A stretch of 64,000 bases of DNA from X23 sp050251575 (GCA_050251575.1 JBFWMP010000001.1:16858-80857); one strand, 5' to 3'. Shown: positions 1 through 9,351, numbered from the stretch's first letter. A program made the numbers and translations. Notes: generated by a model not told the origin, from the letters alone.

Positions 1-62
1 TACACAAAAAAATTATCCATCCAATTAATTATAGACAGATTTCTTAGATCTAGGTGAAATTC

Positions 63-239
63 TTACTTTCTGATGACCTTATAAACCTTTACACATGGAA
101 TAAACAGGCTTCTTGGAACTTCGCATTTTAACTCTTTAAAAATTGAAAGGATACTCCAAACAATGCCAATGATATAATACACTATACCGCCTAATATATC
201 AATATAATCATAAGTAATCGCATAGTTATTACTTGAAAA
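63..239 (-). pseudogene. Short hydrophobic open frame, possible C-terminal gene remnant
   Basis: A frame on the minus strand stays open for 58 codons before TAA at 63-65. It is closed upstream by TAG at 240-242 and holds no in-frame ATG; the first possible start is a GTG near position 181. The product would have one hydrophobic stretch (about 20 residues rich in Ile, Gly, Val and Tyr) followed by a basic tail ending in VIRK. This could be the end of a decayed membrane protein or a small protein of about 39 residues starting at the GTG. I do not recognise the family. Confidence 0.25.
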
Positions 240-260
240 CTAAAACAATATAAATCCTTT

Positions 261-1409
261 TTATTTTAAAACCTTTTCATACAGCCAATGCTTTTTGATA
301 TCTACTGCCTTCTTAGGGCAGAGTTCATGACAGCAAAAACATCGGATGCATTTATCAAGCTCAACTTGAGGCCTTCCGTTATTCATATTAATAGCTTTAG
401 GCGGACAGCTCCGGTAACAGTCACCGCAAGAAACGCATTGGTCATAATCAAATACCGGTTTCGGCCGCAAAGTACCAAGCACCCATTCTTCGATAAACTT
501 AGGAATTCTTCCACCAAAAAAATTAACATTTATTGATTTCGGCAGTTTAAAGGGCAGTATACTAATGTCCTTCAATGGTATACCCTCAATTGATATATCA
601 TTAACCGACGCCCGGCAAAGGCCTCTCTTGTCCGCAGCATTTATAGTCGGAATGTTTTGCGGATCCATTCCAATGATGTGAGCAGCGGTTACATCCAAAG
701 CATAAGGGCTCGTGGATGCCATTACAAGACCAACGCTTCTCTTTTCACCCGATGAGGGTCCGTCCCCTTCCATTCCCTCTATTCCATCAATAATAGAAAT
801 TACCGGACAGACATACTCACAAATATCAATAAGATGTTCTGCAAAATTATCCACGTCATTCATTTTTAAATGATAATCTGCTTTTATCAAACCAGGTATT
901 ACCCCAAAAAGGTTTTTCACCGCCCCTGTAAATGTCATCATTCCATGAGTTTTGAGTTTGGCAGCAGATACAACAAAATCTACGTCCTCTAATATTTTAA
1001 TTATCTGCATGGTCTTCAAACGCAATGCTTTATCATTATTGACTTCTATTATTGACGTGTCATAATTCAATATACATCCTGTCTTTTTTGCAACTTCAGT
1101 CATTCCCGATGCAGTATATACCCATCTTAGCATCTTTTCATTATAAGGACCGCCAGGGCTATCCCCTAGCATAACTATGCAGCCATTTTCCTGTAAATAT
1201 TCAACAATTGCTTGCACAATGCTCGGATGTGTAGTCACCGCATCTTCCGGCTTATTTCTTTTCAAAAGATTCACCTTTACCAAGACTTTAGATCCTTGCT
1301 TCACTCTTGCCTTCATGTGTTCTATACCATTTAAGCATTCAAAAACTGCTGTTTTTACATGCTCATAATCATAGTCCTGGCATCTTGCAATATACACGCT
1401 ATCCAACAA
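261..1409 (-). CDS. DUF362 domain protein with C-terminal 2x[4Fe-4S] ferredoxin domain
   Basis: 382 residues. Residues 1 to about 300 match the DUF362 family, whose biochemical role is not settled. The last 63 residues are a bacterial-type ferredoxin module with two motifs: Cys325, 328, 331, 335 followed by Pro, and Cys354, 357, 360, 364 followed by Pro, with an extra Cys359. This suggests electron transfer to or from the DUF362 domain in the cytoplasm. The start is TTG at 1409 (or 1406), 5 to 8 bases after GGGAGG. It lies about 70 bases downstream of deoC and may share its transcript. Family assignment is firm; the substrate is unknown. Confidence 0.85.
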   Translation of the reverse strand: MLDSVYIARCQDYDYEHVKTAVFECLNGIEHMKARVKQGSKVLVKVNLLKRNKPEDAVTTHPSIVQAIVEYLQENGCIVMLGDSPGGPYNEKMLRWVYTASGMTEVAKKTGCILNYDTSIIEVNNDKALRLKTMQIIKILEDVDFVVSAAKLKTHGMMTFTGAVKNLFGVIPGLIKADYHLKMNDVDNFAEHLIDICEYVCPVISIIDGIEGMEGDGPSSGEKRSVGLVMASTSPYALDVTAAHIIGMDPQNIPTINAADKRGLCRASVNDISIEGIPLKDISILPFKLPKSINVNFFGGRIPKFIEEWVLGTLRPKPVFDYDQCVSCGDCYRSCPPKAINMNNGRPQVELDKCIRCFCCHELCPKKAVDIKKHWLYEKVLK

Positions 1410-1477
1410 CCCAACCTCCCTTACTTTAACTAAATACTATAGTAAAATGCTATGTACAATACAAAAAATCTACACAA

Positions 1478-2155
1478 TTATATTACCTGTTTATTTAGTT
1501 CTTTCATAATCGCCAGCCCTGCACTGGTGCCAATGCGATTTGCTCCCGCTTCTATCATAGTGATAGCATCCTCCAGGTTGCGAATTCCCCCCGCAGCTTT
1601 TACTTTCATGACTTCTCCAACCGTTTGCCGCATCACTGCTATATCCTCCTTTGTTGCACTGGATGGTCCAAATCCGGTGGAAGTCTTAACATAATGCGCT
1701 CCTGCGCTTTGTGCCAATCGGCAAGCCATTACCTTTTCTTCACCAGTCAGATAACAGACCTCGATAATAACCTTTACTACTGCACCCCGCCCTGCATTTA
1801 CAACTGCACGTATATCACTTTCTACTAATTGAATATTTCCTTCTTTGAGGGCACCAATATTAATAACCATATCAAGCTCATGTGCACCATCATCTACTGC
1901 TTTTTCTGCCTCATATGCTTTCACATCAGAAGTATTTGCCCCTAAAGGAAAACCTATAACCACCGCCACCTTAATATCTGTCTCCTTAAGTTCTTGGGCA
2001 GCTAGTTTGACATGACAGGGATTCACACACACTGCTGCAAAATGATTATCCTTTGCCTCTTTGCACAGTACCCTAACTTGCTCACTGGTTGCTGCCGCCT
2101 TTAGGATCGTATGATCAATCATACCCGCTATTGTTTCTTTATCAATATTCCTCAC
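1478..2155 (-). CDS. deoC: Deoxyribose-phosphate aldolase
   Basis: Cleaves 2-deoxyribose-5-phosphate to glyceraldehyde-3-phosphate and acetaldehyde in deoxynucleoside catabolism. The class I aldolase residues are visible: the Schiff-base Lys157 in VKTSTGFG, the proton-relay Lys186 in VKAAGGIR and Asp95 in ELDMVIN (numbered from the GTG). I chose GTG at 2155 because GAGGGTGG lies 6 bases upstream; the in-frame ATG at 2173 has no ribosome site. This gives 225 residues, normal for the bacterial family. No other deo gene is adjacent. Confidence 0.95.
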   Translation of the reverse strand: MRNIDKETIAGMIDHTILKAAATSEQVRVLCKEAKDNHFAAVCVNPCHVKLAAQELKETDIKVAVVIGFPLGANTSDVKAYEAEKAVDDGAHELDMVINIGALKEGNIQLVESDIRAVVNAGRGAVVKVIIEVCYLTGEEKVMACRLAQSAGAHYVKTSTGFGPSSATKEDIAVMRQTVGEVMKVKAAGGIRNLEDAITMIEAGANRIGTSAGLAIMKELNKQVI

Positions 2156-2239
2156 TTTTTTCCACCCTCTCATCTATACTATCAATATCGGCAAATAATT
2201 TTTATCGTCATTTTCCAAACAAAAATGAATAGTCAAAGC

Positions 2240-2274
2240 GAGAGTTTTTTTCTCCCCACTATTCACTCCTCACT
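2240..2274 (+). repeat. Heptad repeat, AGTGGGG family (complement strand)
   Basis: Four degenerate 7-base units in phase (CTCCCCA, CTATTCA, CTCCTCA, CTAAAAG) lie in the 190-base gap between deoC and speD. They are the complement of the AGTGGGG heptads seen near 22.0, 22.8, 30.8 and 58.8 kb. No inverted partner is seen at this locus. Confidence 0.6.
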
Positions 2275-2344
2275 AAAAGAAAACTTATCTACTGATAACG
2301 TTTAACATGATATATATTATACTAACTAAGGTCTGCTAATATCT

Positions 2345-3163
2345 TCATACTTTAGAAATATTTCTGCCATAAAAGATTTCAGTCATCTCTTTTTTCAGAC
2401 GCTGTTTTATCTTTTTCTTTTCCCCTACTTCAAGCTCTTTCTTACTCACTCCGAATAAGTAATTATCCAGATCAAATTCCTTCAGCTTCATCTTTGTATG
2501 AAAGATATTCTCCTGGTATACATTTACATCAATCATCTGGTATTTATTCTTTTTTTGATTCGAAATATAATTCTGTATTGAATTTATTTTATGGTCTATA
2601 AAAAACTTTCTCCCTTGAATATCCCTGGTAAATCCCCTCACTCTATAGTCAAGAGTAACAATATCAGGGCTAAAAGAGTCCAGCAAAAAATTTAAAGCAT
2701 TCAATGGAGAAATACGGCCACAAGTTGATACATCAATATCCGCTCTAAAAGTACTAATGCCGTCATCAGGATGACTTTCGGGATAGGTATGGACAGTAAT
2801 ATGGCTCTTGTCTAAATGAGCAACAACAGCATCCGACGCCGGTATTTGAAGCTCCTGCTGCTGCGGCTCACTTAAATGATCATTAATGATTTTCTCCTCT
2901 GATATCAACATGGTTACGCTGGCACCTTGCGGTTCATAATCCTGTTTAGCAATATTTAATATATTTGCTCCTATTATTTTAGAAACGTCCGTAAGAATTT
3001 GTGTCAATCTATCTGCATTATATTGCTCATCAATATATTCTATATATCCCTTTCGATGCTCTAAAGCTTCAGCATAACATATGTCATATATATTAAAACT
3101 TAATGTTTTTGTTAAGTTATTAAATCCATATAGTTTTAATTTTTTAAAAGACTTAATTCCCAT
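2345..3163 (-). CDS. speD: S-adenosylmethionine decarboxylase proenzyme, long (E. coli) type
   Basis: Makes decarboxylated AdoMet, the aminopropyl donor for spermidine synthesis. The self-cleavage site is at Lys119-Ser120 ([14 protein letters not shown]), where Ser120 becomes the pyruvoyl group. The processing and catalytic residues His125 and Cys148 are in the expected places. At 272 residues it is the long class known from E. coli (264) rather than the roughly 125-residue form of Bacillus. The ATG follows AGGAG by 7 bases. No spermidine synthase gene is in the window, so the aminopropyl acceptor step must be encoded elsewhere. Confidence 0.93.
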   Translation of the reverse strand: MGIKSFKKLKLYGFNNLTKTLSFNIYDICYAEALEHRKGYIEYIDEQYNADRLTQILTDVSKIIGANILNIAKQDYEPQGASVTMLISEEKIINDHLSEPQQQELQIPASDAVVAHLDKSHITVHTYPESHPDDGISTFRADIDVSTCGRISPLNALNFLLDSFSPDIVTLDYRVRGFTRDIQGRKFFIDHKINSIQNYISNQKKNKYQMIDVNVYQENIFHTKMKLKEFDLDNYLFGVSKKELEVGEKKKIKQRLKKEMTEIFYGRNISKV

Positions 3164-3276
3164 TATTTATCTCCTCTTTCTGATGCCTACATATCTATAT
3201 TTTATCAGAATTCTCTTTAAAAACATATATGTTCTACTTTTTATCTATTAGTTTAACCATAATAATTCTAAAATAC

Positions 3277-3320
3277 TAATGCATAAATAGGGACGTATAT
3301 ACGTCCTTATTTATGCATTA
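3277..3320 (-). terminator. Palindromic terminator after sdpRI-like operon
   Basis: A 44-base near-perfect palindrome (21-base arms with a single G-T wobble, centred on TATA). It lies between the end of the SdpI-like gene and the start of speD. It can fold in both orientations but sits where the minus-strand sdpRI transcript should end. Confidence 0.6.
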
Positions 3321-3376
3321 TGGAAACTTTCTTTAATTATAGTTTATATCTACGAAAAACAGCTTAAGACAATACT

Positions 3377-4027
3377 TTATTTTGTTTCCTTTCTAAACCT
3401 TATCCAAGAGTAAATTATAGGCTCTATCGCTGAAACAAAAATTAATGTAAAGTATACTACACTACTTCCCATGCCGGGAACAAAAGCCAATCCGCTCATT
3501 ATAAATCCTGTTCCAAACCATACAAATCCCCCATGCCGGTGAGATTTGGTCCATACAACCTCATTGGCCAATGTCCATGGCGTTTTTATTCCTACAAAGT
3601 AATTTTGCTTTAACTTTGGCATAAGATTACCAAGAATTATAAAAAGAATTCCTACGAGAAATTTGATAATAGTATCAACCTTTAAAAAGGTAGCTCCCAT
3701 GCTGGTAAAAATGATAATAATCTGCATGACTGCAAGAAAAATTATCACAAACAATCTTATAATAAAATATTGGGGCTTGAATTTTTCATAATTCTCTTTC
3801 TTAGGATCTATCTTTGGCAACACTGAAATCAAAACAGTAATAATGATTCCAAGTAAAGGGATTGCAAAAGCCCATGGAAACTTTGAGTACCACGCATCGA
3901 TTTCACCATGAATATTCCAATGCATAGGTATCTGGTCCGGCAACTTCTCAAAAACTATCAAAGTCAGAAGCACCGGCAGCATAGAAAATGCCCACATCAG
4001 TCTTACAATAATTTTCTCATTTTTCAC
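3377..4027 (-). CDS. SdpI-family membrane protein (DUF1648)
   Basis: 216 residues with about six membrane segments (roughly 7-27, 50-72, 88-112, 118-138, 165-185 and 190-210). The N-terminal element LPDQIPMHWN is the DUF1648 signature. Bacillus SdpI protects against the SdpC killing factor and sequesters the SdpR repressor at the membrane. The GTG start (4027) has GGGGAG 9 bases upstream and overlaps the end of the repressor gene by 11 bases, so translation is probably coupled. No sdpC-like toxin gene is nearby; this may be a stand-alone immunity or sensing pair. Confidence 0.85.
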   Translation of the reverse strand: MKNEKIIVRLMWAFSMLPVLLTLIVFEKLPDQIPMHWNIHGEIDAWYSKFPWAFAIPLLGIIITVLISVLPKIDPKKENYEKFKPQYFIIRLFVIIFLAVMQIIIIFTSMGATFLKVDTIIKFLVGILFIILGNLMPKLKQNYFVGIKTPWTLANEVVWTKSHRHGGFVWFGTGFIMSGLAFVPGMGSSVVYFTLIFVSAIEPIIYSWIRFRKETK

Positions 4028-4295
4028 GCCTATCAGCTCCCCTCAATTCGATAAACCAAGCCATAATCTCTTCAATCACCGAGGTATTTAACTCGTAAAA
4101 AATATATTTGCCATCTCGTCGATCAGATACAAGTCCTGCTTCCTTCAATACGGAAAGATGATGGGATACAGTTGCTTGTGTCATCGAAAAGCGACCCGCA
4201 ATATCTCCCGCGGTCATATCTCCATTCTTTAGTAAGTTCAATATTTCCCGCCGTGTTTTGTCTGACATCGACTTTAAGGATTCATGAAAACCCAC
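4017..4295 (-). CDS. ArsR/SdpR-family winged-helix repressor
   Basis: 92 residues, almost entirely one winged-helix domain. The recognition helix region is MTQATVSHHLSVLKEAGLV at about 38-56, followed by the wing RRDGKYIFYEL. There is no cysteine metal site of the ArsR CxC type, in line with SdpR-like autorepressors. The GTG start lies 7 bases after GGAGG. Two ATTTAGAT-N4-ATCTAAAT palindromes flank the promoter just upstream and are the likely operators. It forms an operon with the overlapping SdpI-like gene. Confidence 0.88.
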   Translation of the reverse strand: MGFHESLKSMSDKTRREILNLLKNGDMTAGDIAGRFSMTQATVSHHLSVLKEAGLVSDRRDGKYIFYELNTSVIEEIMAWFIELRGADRREK

Positions 4296-4312
4296 ACTAA
4301 AACCTCCATACG

Positions 4313-4388
4313 TTTAGATTGCTATCTAAATATCATTATACTACGCAATATAAAATTTGACAATAGTTATTTAGATATTAATCTAAAT
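4313..4388 (-). promoter_or_regulatory. sdpRI-type promoter with two palindromic operators
   Basis: On the minus strand TTGTCA (4358-4363) and TATAAT (4335-4340) are 17 bases apart. Two inverted repeats bracket them: 4369-4388 (ATTTAGAT, 4-base spacer, ATCTAAAT) upstream of the -35, and 4313-4330 (TTTAGAT, 4-base spacer, ATCTAAA) at the expected transcription start. The shared half-site and spacing point to binding by the winged-helix repressor encoded just downstream. Confidence 0.7.
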
Positions 4389-4403
4389 GAAAATTATGGG
4401 TTT

Positions 4404-4643
4404 TCATCTCTCCTTTTGAAGAATCTTTACAATTTCTTTTGGTTTAAGCACCTTGCCAAAAGATACAACCTTTTCGTCAACAACAAGTCCTGGTGTAGAC
4501 ATGATTCCATACTGCGCTATTTCCGCAAAATCCGTTACCTTAACAATTTCTGCCTCTACACCAAGTTCCATCAATGCGGCTTTTGCATTTTCCGCAAGTG
4601 TCACGCAGCTTTTGCATCCTGAACCTAAAATTTTAATAGTCAT
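4404..4643 (-). CDS. Thioredoxin-fold small redox protein (CKSC)
   Basis: 79 residues with the active-site motif GSGCKSC at about residues 8-14 and the cis-proline region MSTPGLVVDEK, typical of the 'redox-active disulfide protein 2' family. The ATG at 4643 is 8 bases after AGGAG; an upstream TTG is too close to it. It is the last gene of a three-gene operon (ArsR regulator, YraQ-type permease, this protein). Such proteins often accompany these permeases, suggesting thiol or metalloid redox chemistry, but the substrate is not shown by the sequence. Confidence 0.85.
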   Translation of the reverse strand: MTIKILGSGCKSCVTLAENAKAALMELGVEAEIVKVTDFAEIAQYGIMSTPGLVVDEKVVSFGKVLKPKEIVKILQKER

Positions 4644-4685
4644 AATCAATTCTCCTTTATATAATTTATTGGTTTTATATTTTTA

Positions 4686-5690
4686 TTACATAAGCAAATA
4701 ACTAAACGCATTAAATACATAACCGATTATAATAATACCTACAGTAACAATGCTTACAAATATTGCTAGCAGCTTTATCTTAACCACTTTTTTCAACATA
4801 ATCATAGATGGGAGCGAAAGTGCAGTTACGCCCATCATAAAGGATAATGCCGTGCCAATTCCTACCCCTTTCAAAACCAGTGCCTCAGCGATAGGCAGCG
4901 TACCAAAAATATCAGCATACATAGGAATACCTGCAAAGGTTGCCAATAGAACAGAATACCATTTGTCTCGACCTAGTACAGCAGCTATTACTGATTCCGG
5001 AATATAATTATGAATGGCAGCACCTATTCCTACGCCTATAAGGATATATATCCACACCTTTTTGATAATCCCTAACACTTGATCCTTCGCAAAATCTATC
5101 CTGTCACGAGTAGTCAACTCTTCTTGTTCAACTTCAATCATTTTATTGTTAAAAACAAATGGCTCAACATATTCTTCAAGTTTTAACTTGCTGATGATAG
5201 TCCCACCAATTACTGCAAGTATAATACCTACAATTACATAGGCTATCGCAATCTTCCAGTTAAATATACTTGCAAGCAAAATCACAGATGCCAAATCTAC
5301 AAGAGGTGAAGATATCAAAAACGAGAATGTAACACCAATCGGCAACCCTGCACTCGTAAAACCTATAAATAAAGGGATGGATGAGCAGGAACAAAATGGC
5401 GTAACAGTTCCAAGTAATGCTGCTAATATGTTCGCTGAAATCCCCTTAAATCTACCTAAAATCTTTTTAGTTCTCTCAGGCGGGAAGAAACTTTGGATGT
5501 ATGAAATCATAAATATCAAAACAGAGAGTAATATGAATATTTTCACAACATCATAAATAAAAAAGTGAATACTCCCCCCAATTCTACTATTTAAATCTAA
5601 GCCAAATGCATTTTTAACAAGTAACGTCACCAAATCACTAAGCCATTCCATTTTAAGTAATTGGTTATTTAACCATTCAATTATAAACAA
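4686..5690 (-). CDS. YraQ/ArsP-family permease (DUF318)
   Basis: 334 residues with eight or more membrane segments in two related halves separated by a charged loop (about 155-185). The first half carries TPFCSCSSIP at about 97-106, the cysteine-pair motif of this permease family, some of whose members export trivalent organoarsenicals. The second half carries GIPMYADIFGTLP. The TTG start at 5690 is 7 bases after AGGAGA and 12 bases after the ArsR gene. Arsenic or methylarsenite efflux is a reasonable guess because of the ArsR partner, but other soft-metal or sulfur substrates remain possible. Confidence 0.85.
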   Translation of the reverse strand: MFIIEWLNNQLLKMEWLSDLVTLLVKNAFGLDLNSRIGGSIHFFIYDVVKIFILLSVLIFMISYIQSFFPPERTKKILGRFKGISANILAALLGTVTPFCSCSSIPLFIGFTSAGLPIGVTFSFLISSPLVDLASVILLASIFNWKIAIAYVIVGIILAVIGGTIISKLKLEEYVEPFVFNNKMIEVEQEELTTRDRIDFAKDQVLGIIKKVWIYILIGVGIGAAIHNYIPESVIAAVLGRDKWYSVLLATFAGIPMYADIFGTLPIAEALVLKGVGIGTALSFMMGVTALSLPSMIMLKKVVKIKLLAIFVSIVTVGIIIIGYVFNAFSYLLM

Positions 5691-5702
5691 GAAATCATCT
5701 CC

Positions 5703-6014
5703 TTAACCTTCTTTTTCATATTTACTACCTTTATTGATTTTAAATCCGATATCATCAAACAGATTCTTTAACGAATCCAACCCATCTTCATTAATAGAAT
5801 ATTTCATCCATACTCCATCACGCCGAGCATTAACAAGCCCGCTTTCACATAGCAATTTCATATGATAAGAAAGTGTGGGCTGTGTTATATTAAAATCCTC
5901 AAGAATATTGCAAGCACAAAGCTCTCCTTTAGACAGCATATCGAAGATTCTTATTCTCGTTTCATCTCCTAACGCTTTCATAAACAAGGCATACTTTTCA
6001 TAGTTCTTACTCAT
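5703..6014 (-). CDS. ArsR-family transcriptional regulator
   Basis: 103 residues from ATG 6014, which is 6 bases after GGGGGTG; a GTG 9 bases earlier would overlap the ribosome site. The winged helix includes ELCACNILEDFNITQPTLSYH, with an ELCAC motif that places a CxC-like cysteine pair in the helix where ArsR proteins bind As(III). The wing reads RRDGVWMKYSI. It is the first gene of the permease/thioredoxin operon and probably its repressor. Confidence 0.9.
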   Translation of the reverse strand: MSKNYEKYALFMKALGDETRIRIFDMLSKGELCACNILEDFNITQPTLSYHMKLLCESGLVNARRDGVWMKYSINEDGLDSLKNLFDDIGFKINKGSKYEKEG

Positions 6015-6042
6015 TTTCTTCACCCCCGTATTAAATTCTTCT

Positions 6043-6097
6043 AAGACATAGATAATCTTCTATATCTAGAATACTCCAAGACATAGATAAATGTCAA
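6043..6097 (-). promoter_or_regulatory. Promoter and repeated half-sites for the ArsR operon
   Basis: On the minus strand TTGACA (6092-6097) is followed 18 bases later by TATTCT. A 13-base direct repeat AAGACATAGATAA occurs at 6043-6055 and 6078-6090. The upstream copy forms part of GACAT-N6-ATGTC next to the -35 box. These are candidate operators for the regulator encoded immediately downstream. Confidence 0.55.
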
Positions 6098-6145
6098 TAT
6101 GCTATTCATATTATGATTATATTTTTAGAAAGTTCCTCTTCTTAT

Positions 6146-6197
6146 GAATACATAACGGCTTCTAAGATTCATGAATCTTAGAAGCCGTTATGTATTC
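6146..6197. terminator. 52-base perfect palindrome overlapping the ung stop codon
   Basis: Both arms are 26 bases with no mismatch and no loop; the centre is the TCA/TGA junction. The palindrome contains the last codons and TAA of ung (6188-6190). Its position suggests a transcription terminator, although there is no long T run on either side. A degraded relative of the inner sequence (GAAGCCGTTAT next to a TCTAAGATTC-like arm) lies at 10621-10680 ahead of gltX. Confidence 0.6.
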
Positions 6198-6862
6198 GGA
6201 ATTTGCCAATCCATTTCAGTTTGTCCAGTTTCTTTTAAGAATTTATTGGCTTTCGAAAAGTGTTTACAGCCGAAAAATCCTCTGTGAGCCGAAAGCGGGC
6301 TTGGATGCACTGAGCTTAAAATCAAGTGCTTTTTATTGGTTATGTATTTTGATTTATCCTTTGCATTATTTCCCCACAATAAAAATACTATAGGGGTATC
6401 CTTCTTGTTTAACAATTGTATTATCTTATCGGTAAAAAATTCCCATCCCTTATTTCTATGGGAATTGGCAATATTCCCCACAACTGTTAAGCTTGTATTA
6501 AGTAAAAGCACACCCTGCTTTGCCCATGGTACTAAATATCCATTATTGGGCATATAACAGTTTAAATCGGTAACCAGCTCTTTGAAAACATTAATCAAGG
6601 ATGGTGGAATACCAACTCCCTTTTGAACAGAAAAAGCCAGCCCATGGGCTTGATTTTCTCCATGATAGGGATCCTGACCTATAATTATAACTTTCACATC
6701 TTTATATGCTGTCAATTTCAAAGCTTCAAAGATGTTGTATTTTTCAGGATATATCGTTTTCGTGCTGTATTCTTTCGCAAGAAACTGCCTTAAATTCAAG
6801 TAATATTCCTTGTGAAATTCATCTTTCAGTAACTCATCCCAGTCATTATCAAATTTAACCAA
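6188..6862 (-). CDS. ung: Uracil-DNA glycosylase (family 1)
   Basis: Excises uracil from DNA at the start of base-excision repair. The 224 residues show the water-activating motif GQDPYHG with Asp64 and the C-terminal HPSPLSAHRGFFG with His186. They also show LLLNTSLTV and VFLLWGNNA, which build the uracil pocket. The start is TTG at 6862, 6 bases after GGTGG. The gene ends inside a 52-base perfect palindrome and appears to be transcribed alone. Confidence 0.96.
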   Translation of the reverse strand: MVKFDNDWDELLKDEFHKEYYLNLRQFLAKEYSTKTIYPEKYNIFEALKLTAYKDVKVIIIGQDPYHGENQAHGLAFSVQKGVGIPPSLINVFKELVTDLNCYMPNNGYLVPWAKQGVLLLNTSLTVVGNIANSHRNKGWEFFTDKIIQLLNKKDTPIVFLLWGNNAKDKSKYITNKKHLILSSVHPSPLSAHRGFFGCKHFSKANKFLKETGQTEMDWQIPNT

Positions 6863-7118
6863 AATTAACCACCATCCTAATATTCTCTATAGTTAAATAT
6901 GTCCAGAATTTATATAATTACAATACCATGAAAAAAAATAATTTTAAATACTTTCTAAATTATATTTTTCTTTCTATGATTTGCACAACTTAAGGATCAG
7001 CAATCCTCCAACCCCTTCCACTAAATCTTTCTCAAATAAGTACTTAAAGATTCGGATATTTTATACCATAAAAGCAGAAAATAATTTGAAGAAAACAACA
7101 TATACTGGGAGGAACATC
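6863..7118. other. Divergent intergenic gap between ung and the Rieske-FAD gene
   Basis: AT-rich sequence of 256 bases between divergent starts. It should hold both promoters, but I found no convincing -35/-10 pair or operator. An open frame extends upstream of the Rieske-FAD gene from 6981, but it has no ribosome site and its composition looks non-coding. Confidence 0.4.
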
Positions 7119-8684
7119 ATGAATATAGCTGAAAAAAATAATTTTAAAACATCCCCTCAATCCTATTGGTTAGCTTCCACAGCTTCTACAAATTATCCTG
7201 CTTTAGCTGAAGATATAAATGTAGATGTAGCAATTATTGGCGGCGGACTGGCAGGAATCTCATGTGCGTATCTGTTAAGGAAAGAAGGTTTAAAAGTAGC
7301 AATTCTCGAAGCCAATCGAATCAGCCAAGGTACTACAGGGCATACAACAGCAAAAGTCACATCACAGCATGATCTTATTTATTATAAAATAAAAAGTCAA
7401 ATGGGTGAAGAGTTAGCAAAACAATACGCTGTCGCTAATGAGTCTGCTATTCACGAAATAAAGAAAATTGCAGACAATCATCATATCGATTGTGATTATA
7501 CCTCTCAGTCCGCATTTATATATACACAGCAGGAGGAATACATCCAAAAAATCAGTGATGAAGTCACCGCCGCTTCAAGCTTGGGCATTAAGGCTTCGTA
7601 TGTAGAAGAGATACCTTTGCCGATATCCATCAAGGCAGCTGTCCGTTTTGATAATCAGGCTCAATTTCATCCTCGCAAATACCTTCTAGCCTTGGCAGAA
7701 GATATCTATAATAATGGCGGTCGTATATTTGAGCAAAGCAGAGCTGTAGATATTGAGGAAAGCAGCAGTTATATCATTACTACTGCTCAAGGAAAAAAGG
7801 TGACTGCACAAAAGGTTATCATTGCATCTCATTATCCTTTTTACAATAAACATGGGATGTACTTTACAAGACTTTTTTCTGAAAGGTCCTATGTTGTTGC
7901 TATTAAGGCAAACGAAGAATACCCGGGCGGAATGTATATAAACGCTGAAGATCCAGCACGCTCGCTCCGATATCAAGATTCCGAAAGTGGTAAGCTTATA
8001 TTGGTTGGCGGAGATCATCATAAAACAGGGCAAGGAAAAGATACTCTCAAACATTATGAAGCATTAATAAATTTTGCACATGATATTTTTACTATAGAAG
8101 ATATTCCTTTCCGATGGTCTACCCAGGATTGTATGACCTTAGACGGTTTACCTTATGTGGGACATTTTACTTCTGATACCCCTAATATGTATATTACTAC
8201 TGGGTTTGGGAAATGGGGGATGACGAACAGCATGGTTTCTGCTATGATTCTTAAAGACTTGATTACAAAGGGTGAAAGCCCATGGCAGGACGTCTATAAT
8301 CCGTCACGTCAAACTATTGCTCCATCTGCAAAGAATTTTATTGTGGAAAACTTTAATGTTGCAGAGCAGCTTATTGCCGGGAAGCTTTCTTCGTCACCTA
8401 AAGATGTGGACGTTAGATCCGGAGAAGGAAAGGTCATAGAAGTAAGTGGAAAAAGGACTGGCGCATATAGGGATGAACAGGGTACTCTCTATTTGGTAAA
8501 TACGACATGTACCCATATGGGATGTGAATTAAACTGGAATTCTGCTGAAAAGTCCTGGGATTGTCCTTGTCATGGTTCGAGATTTTCGTATAAAGGGGAA
8601 ATAATCGAAGGGCCGGCGGTAAAACCTCTAACGGTTAGTAATGATGTTAATACTATTGAAAAATTATTTAAGGACGATTTCTAA
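7119..8684 (+). CDS. FAD-dependent oxidoreductase with C-terminal Rieske [2Fe-2S] domain
   Basis: 521 residues from ATG 7119, 5 bases after GGGAGGA. The N-terminal DAO-type domain begins with the FAD dinucleotide fold VAIIGGGLAGISCAYLL. The C-terminus is a Rieske domain with ligands Cys464 and His466 (CTHMGC) and Cys482 and His485 (CPCHGSRF). Cys469 and Cys484 are placed for the disulfide found in high-potential Rieske proteins. No signal peptide is present, so it is cytoplasmic. It resembles a widespread Bacillus/Clostridium family of unknown substrate. It runs opposite to ung and is followed by a flavin reductase gene 144 bases away. Confidence 0.9.
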   Translation: MNIAEKNNFKTSPQSYWLASTASTNYPALAEDINVDVAIIGGGLAGISCAYLLRKEGLKVAILEANRISQGTTGHTTAKVTSQHDLIYYKIKSQMGEELAKQYAVANESAIHEIKKIADNHHIDCDYTSQSAFIYTQQEEYIQKISDEVTAASSLGIKASYVEEIPLPISIKAAVRFDNQAQFHPRKYLLALAEDIYNNGGRIFEQSRAVDIEESSSYIITTAQGKKVTAQKVIIASHYPFYNKHGMYFTRLFSERSYVVAIKANEEYPGGMYINAEDPARSLRYQDSESGKLILVGGDHHKTGQGKDTLKHYEALINFAHDIFTIEDIPFRWSTQDCMTLDGLPYVGHFTSDTPNMYITTGFGKWGMTNSMVSAMILKDLITKGESPWQDVYNPSRQTIAPSAKNFIVENFNVAEQLIAGKLSSSPKDVDVRSGEGKVIEVSGKRTGAYRDEQGTLYLVNTTCTHMGCELNWNSAEKSWDCPCHGSRFSYKGEIIEGPAVKPLTVSNDVNTIEKLFKDDF

Positions 8685-8828
8685 TAACCTTGGAGCTCAA
8701 AAGCTTCTTTCATAATTTATGGTAGTATTCTATTGTAAATTAGCATAGTATATACTACACTCTTATGCGTATTTGTATTATAATGCATATATGATAATTT
8801 ATAAATAGAATTAAAAGGAGATTGTATT

Positions 8829-9338
8829 ATGTCTAAATTCATTGAAATTAAACTTGAAGAATTTGAGCAAAGTCCATTTAAGCTTATAGGTAAAGACTGG
8901 ATGCTCGTCACTGCTGAAAAAGATGGGAAAGCTAATACTATGACTGCCTCTTGGGGTGGCCTTGGTGTCATGTGGGGGAAGAACGTTGCCTATGTTGTTA
9001 TTCGTCCCCAACGCTACACCAAGGAGTTTATCGATAACTCGGATACGTTTTCACTCTCTTTTCTTGATGACAGTTTTAGAAAAACTCTTAATTATCTTGG
9101 ATCAACGTCTGGAAGAACTGAAGATAAAATGAAAAAATCTCAACTGACTGTTGTTCATACCGATGAGGTTCCATATTTTGAAGAAGCAAATATAGCTGTT
9201 CTATGTAAGAAGTTATACGCACAGGAATATAAGCCGGAGTGTTTCATTGCTCAAGAGCTCACAGAAAAATGGTATCCTAATGTTGATTACCACACACTAT
9301 ATATCGCAGAAATTACAAAGATTCTTATCAAAGAATAA
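8829..9338 (+). CDS. Flavin reductase family protein (FMN-binding)
   Basis: 169 residues of the flavin-reductase-like FMN-binding fold (split barrel). The segment TMTASWGGLGVMWGKNVAYV is the typical flavin-contacting strand pair, followed by IRPQRYTKEFI. Members reduce free flavin with NAD(P)H or act as flavoredoxins. The ATG follows AAGGAG by 8 bases. A hairpin interrupted by a mobile repeat lies just downstream and probably separates it from the convergent panE gene. Confidence 0.85.
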   Translation: MSKFIEIKLEEFEQSPFKLIGKDWMLVTAEKDGKANTMTASWGGLGVMWGKNVAYVVIRPQRYTKEFIDNSDTFSLSFLDDSFRKTLNYLGSTSGRTEDKMKKSQLTVVHTDEVPYFEEANIAVLCKKLYAQEYKPECFIAQELTEKWYPNVDYHTLYIAEITKILIKE

Positions 9339-9351
9339 ATAGAATATCCGT

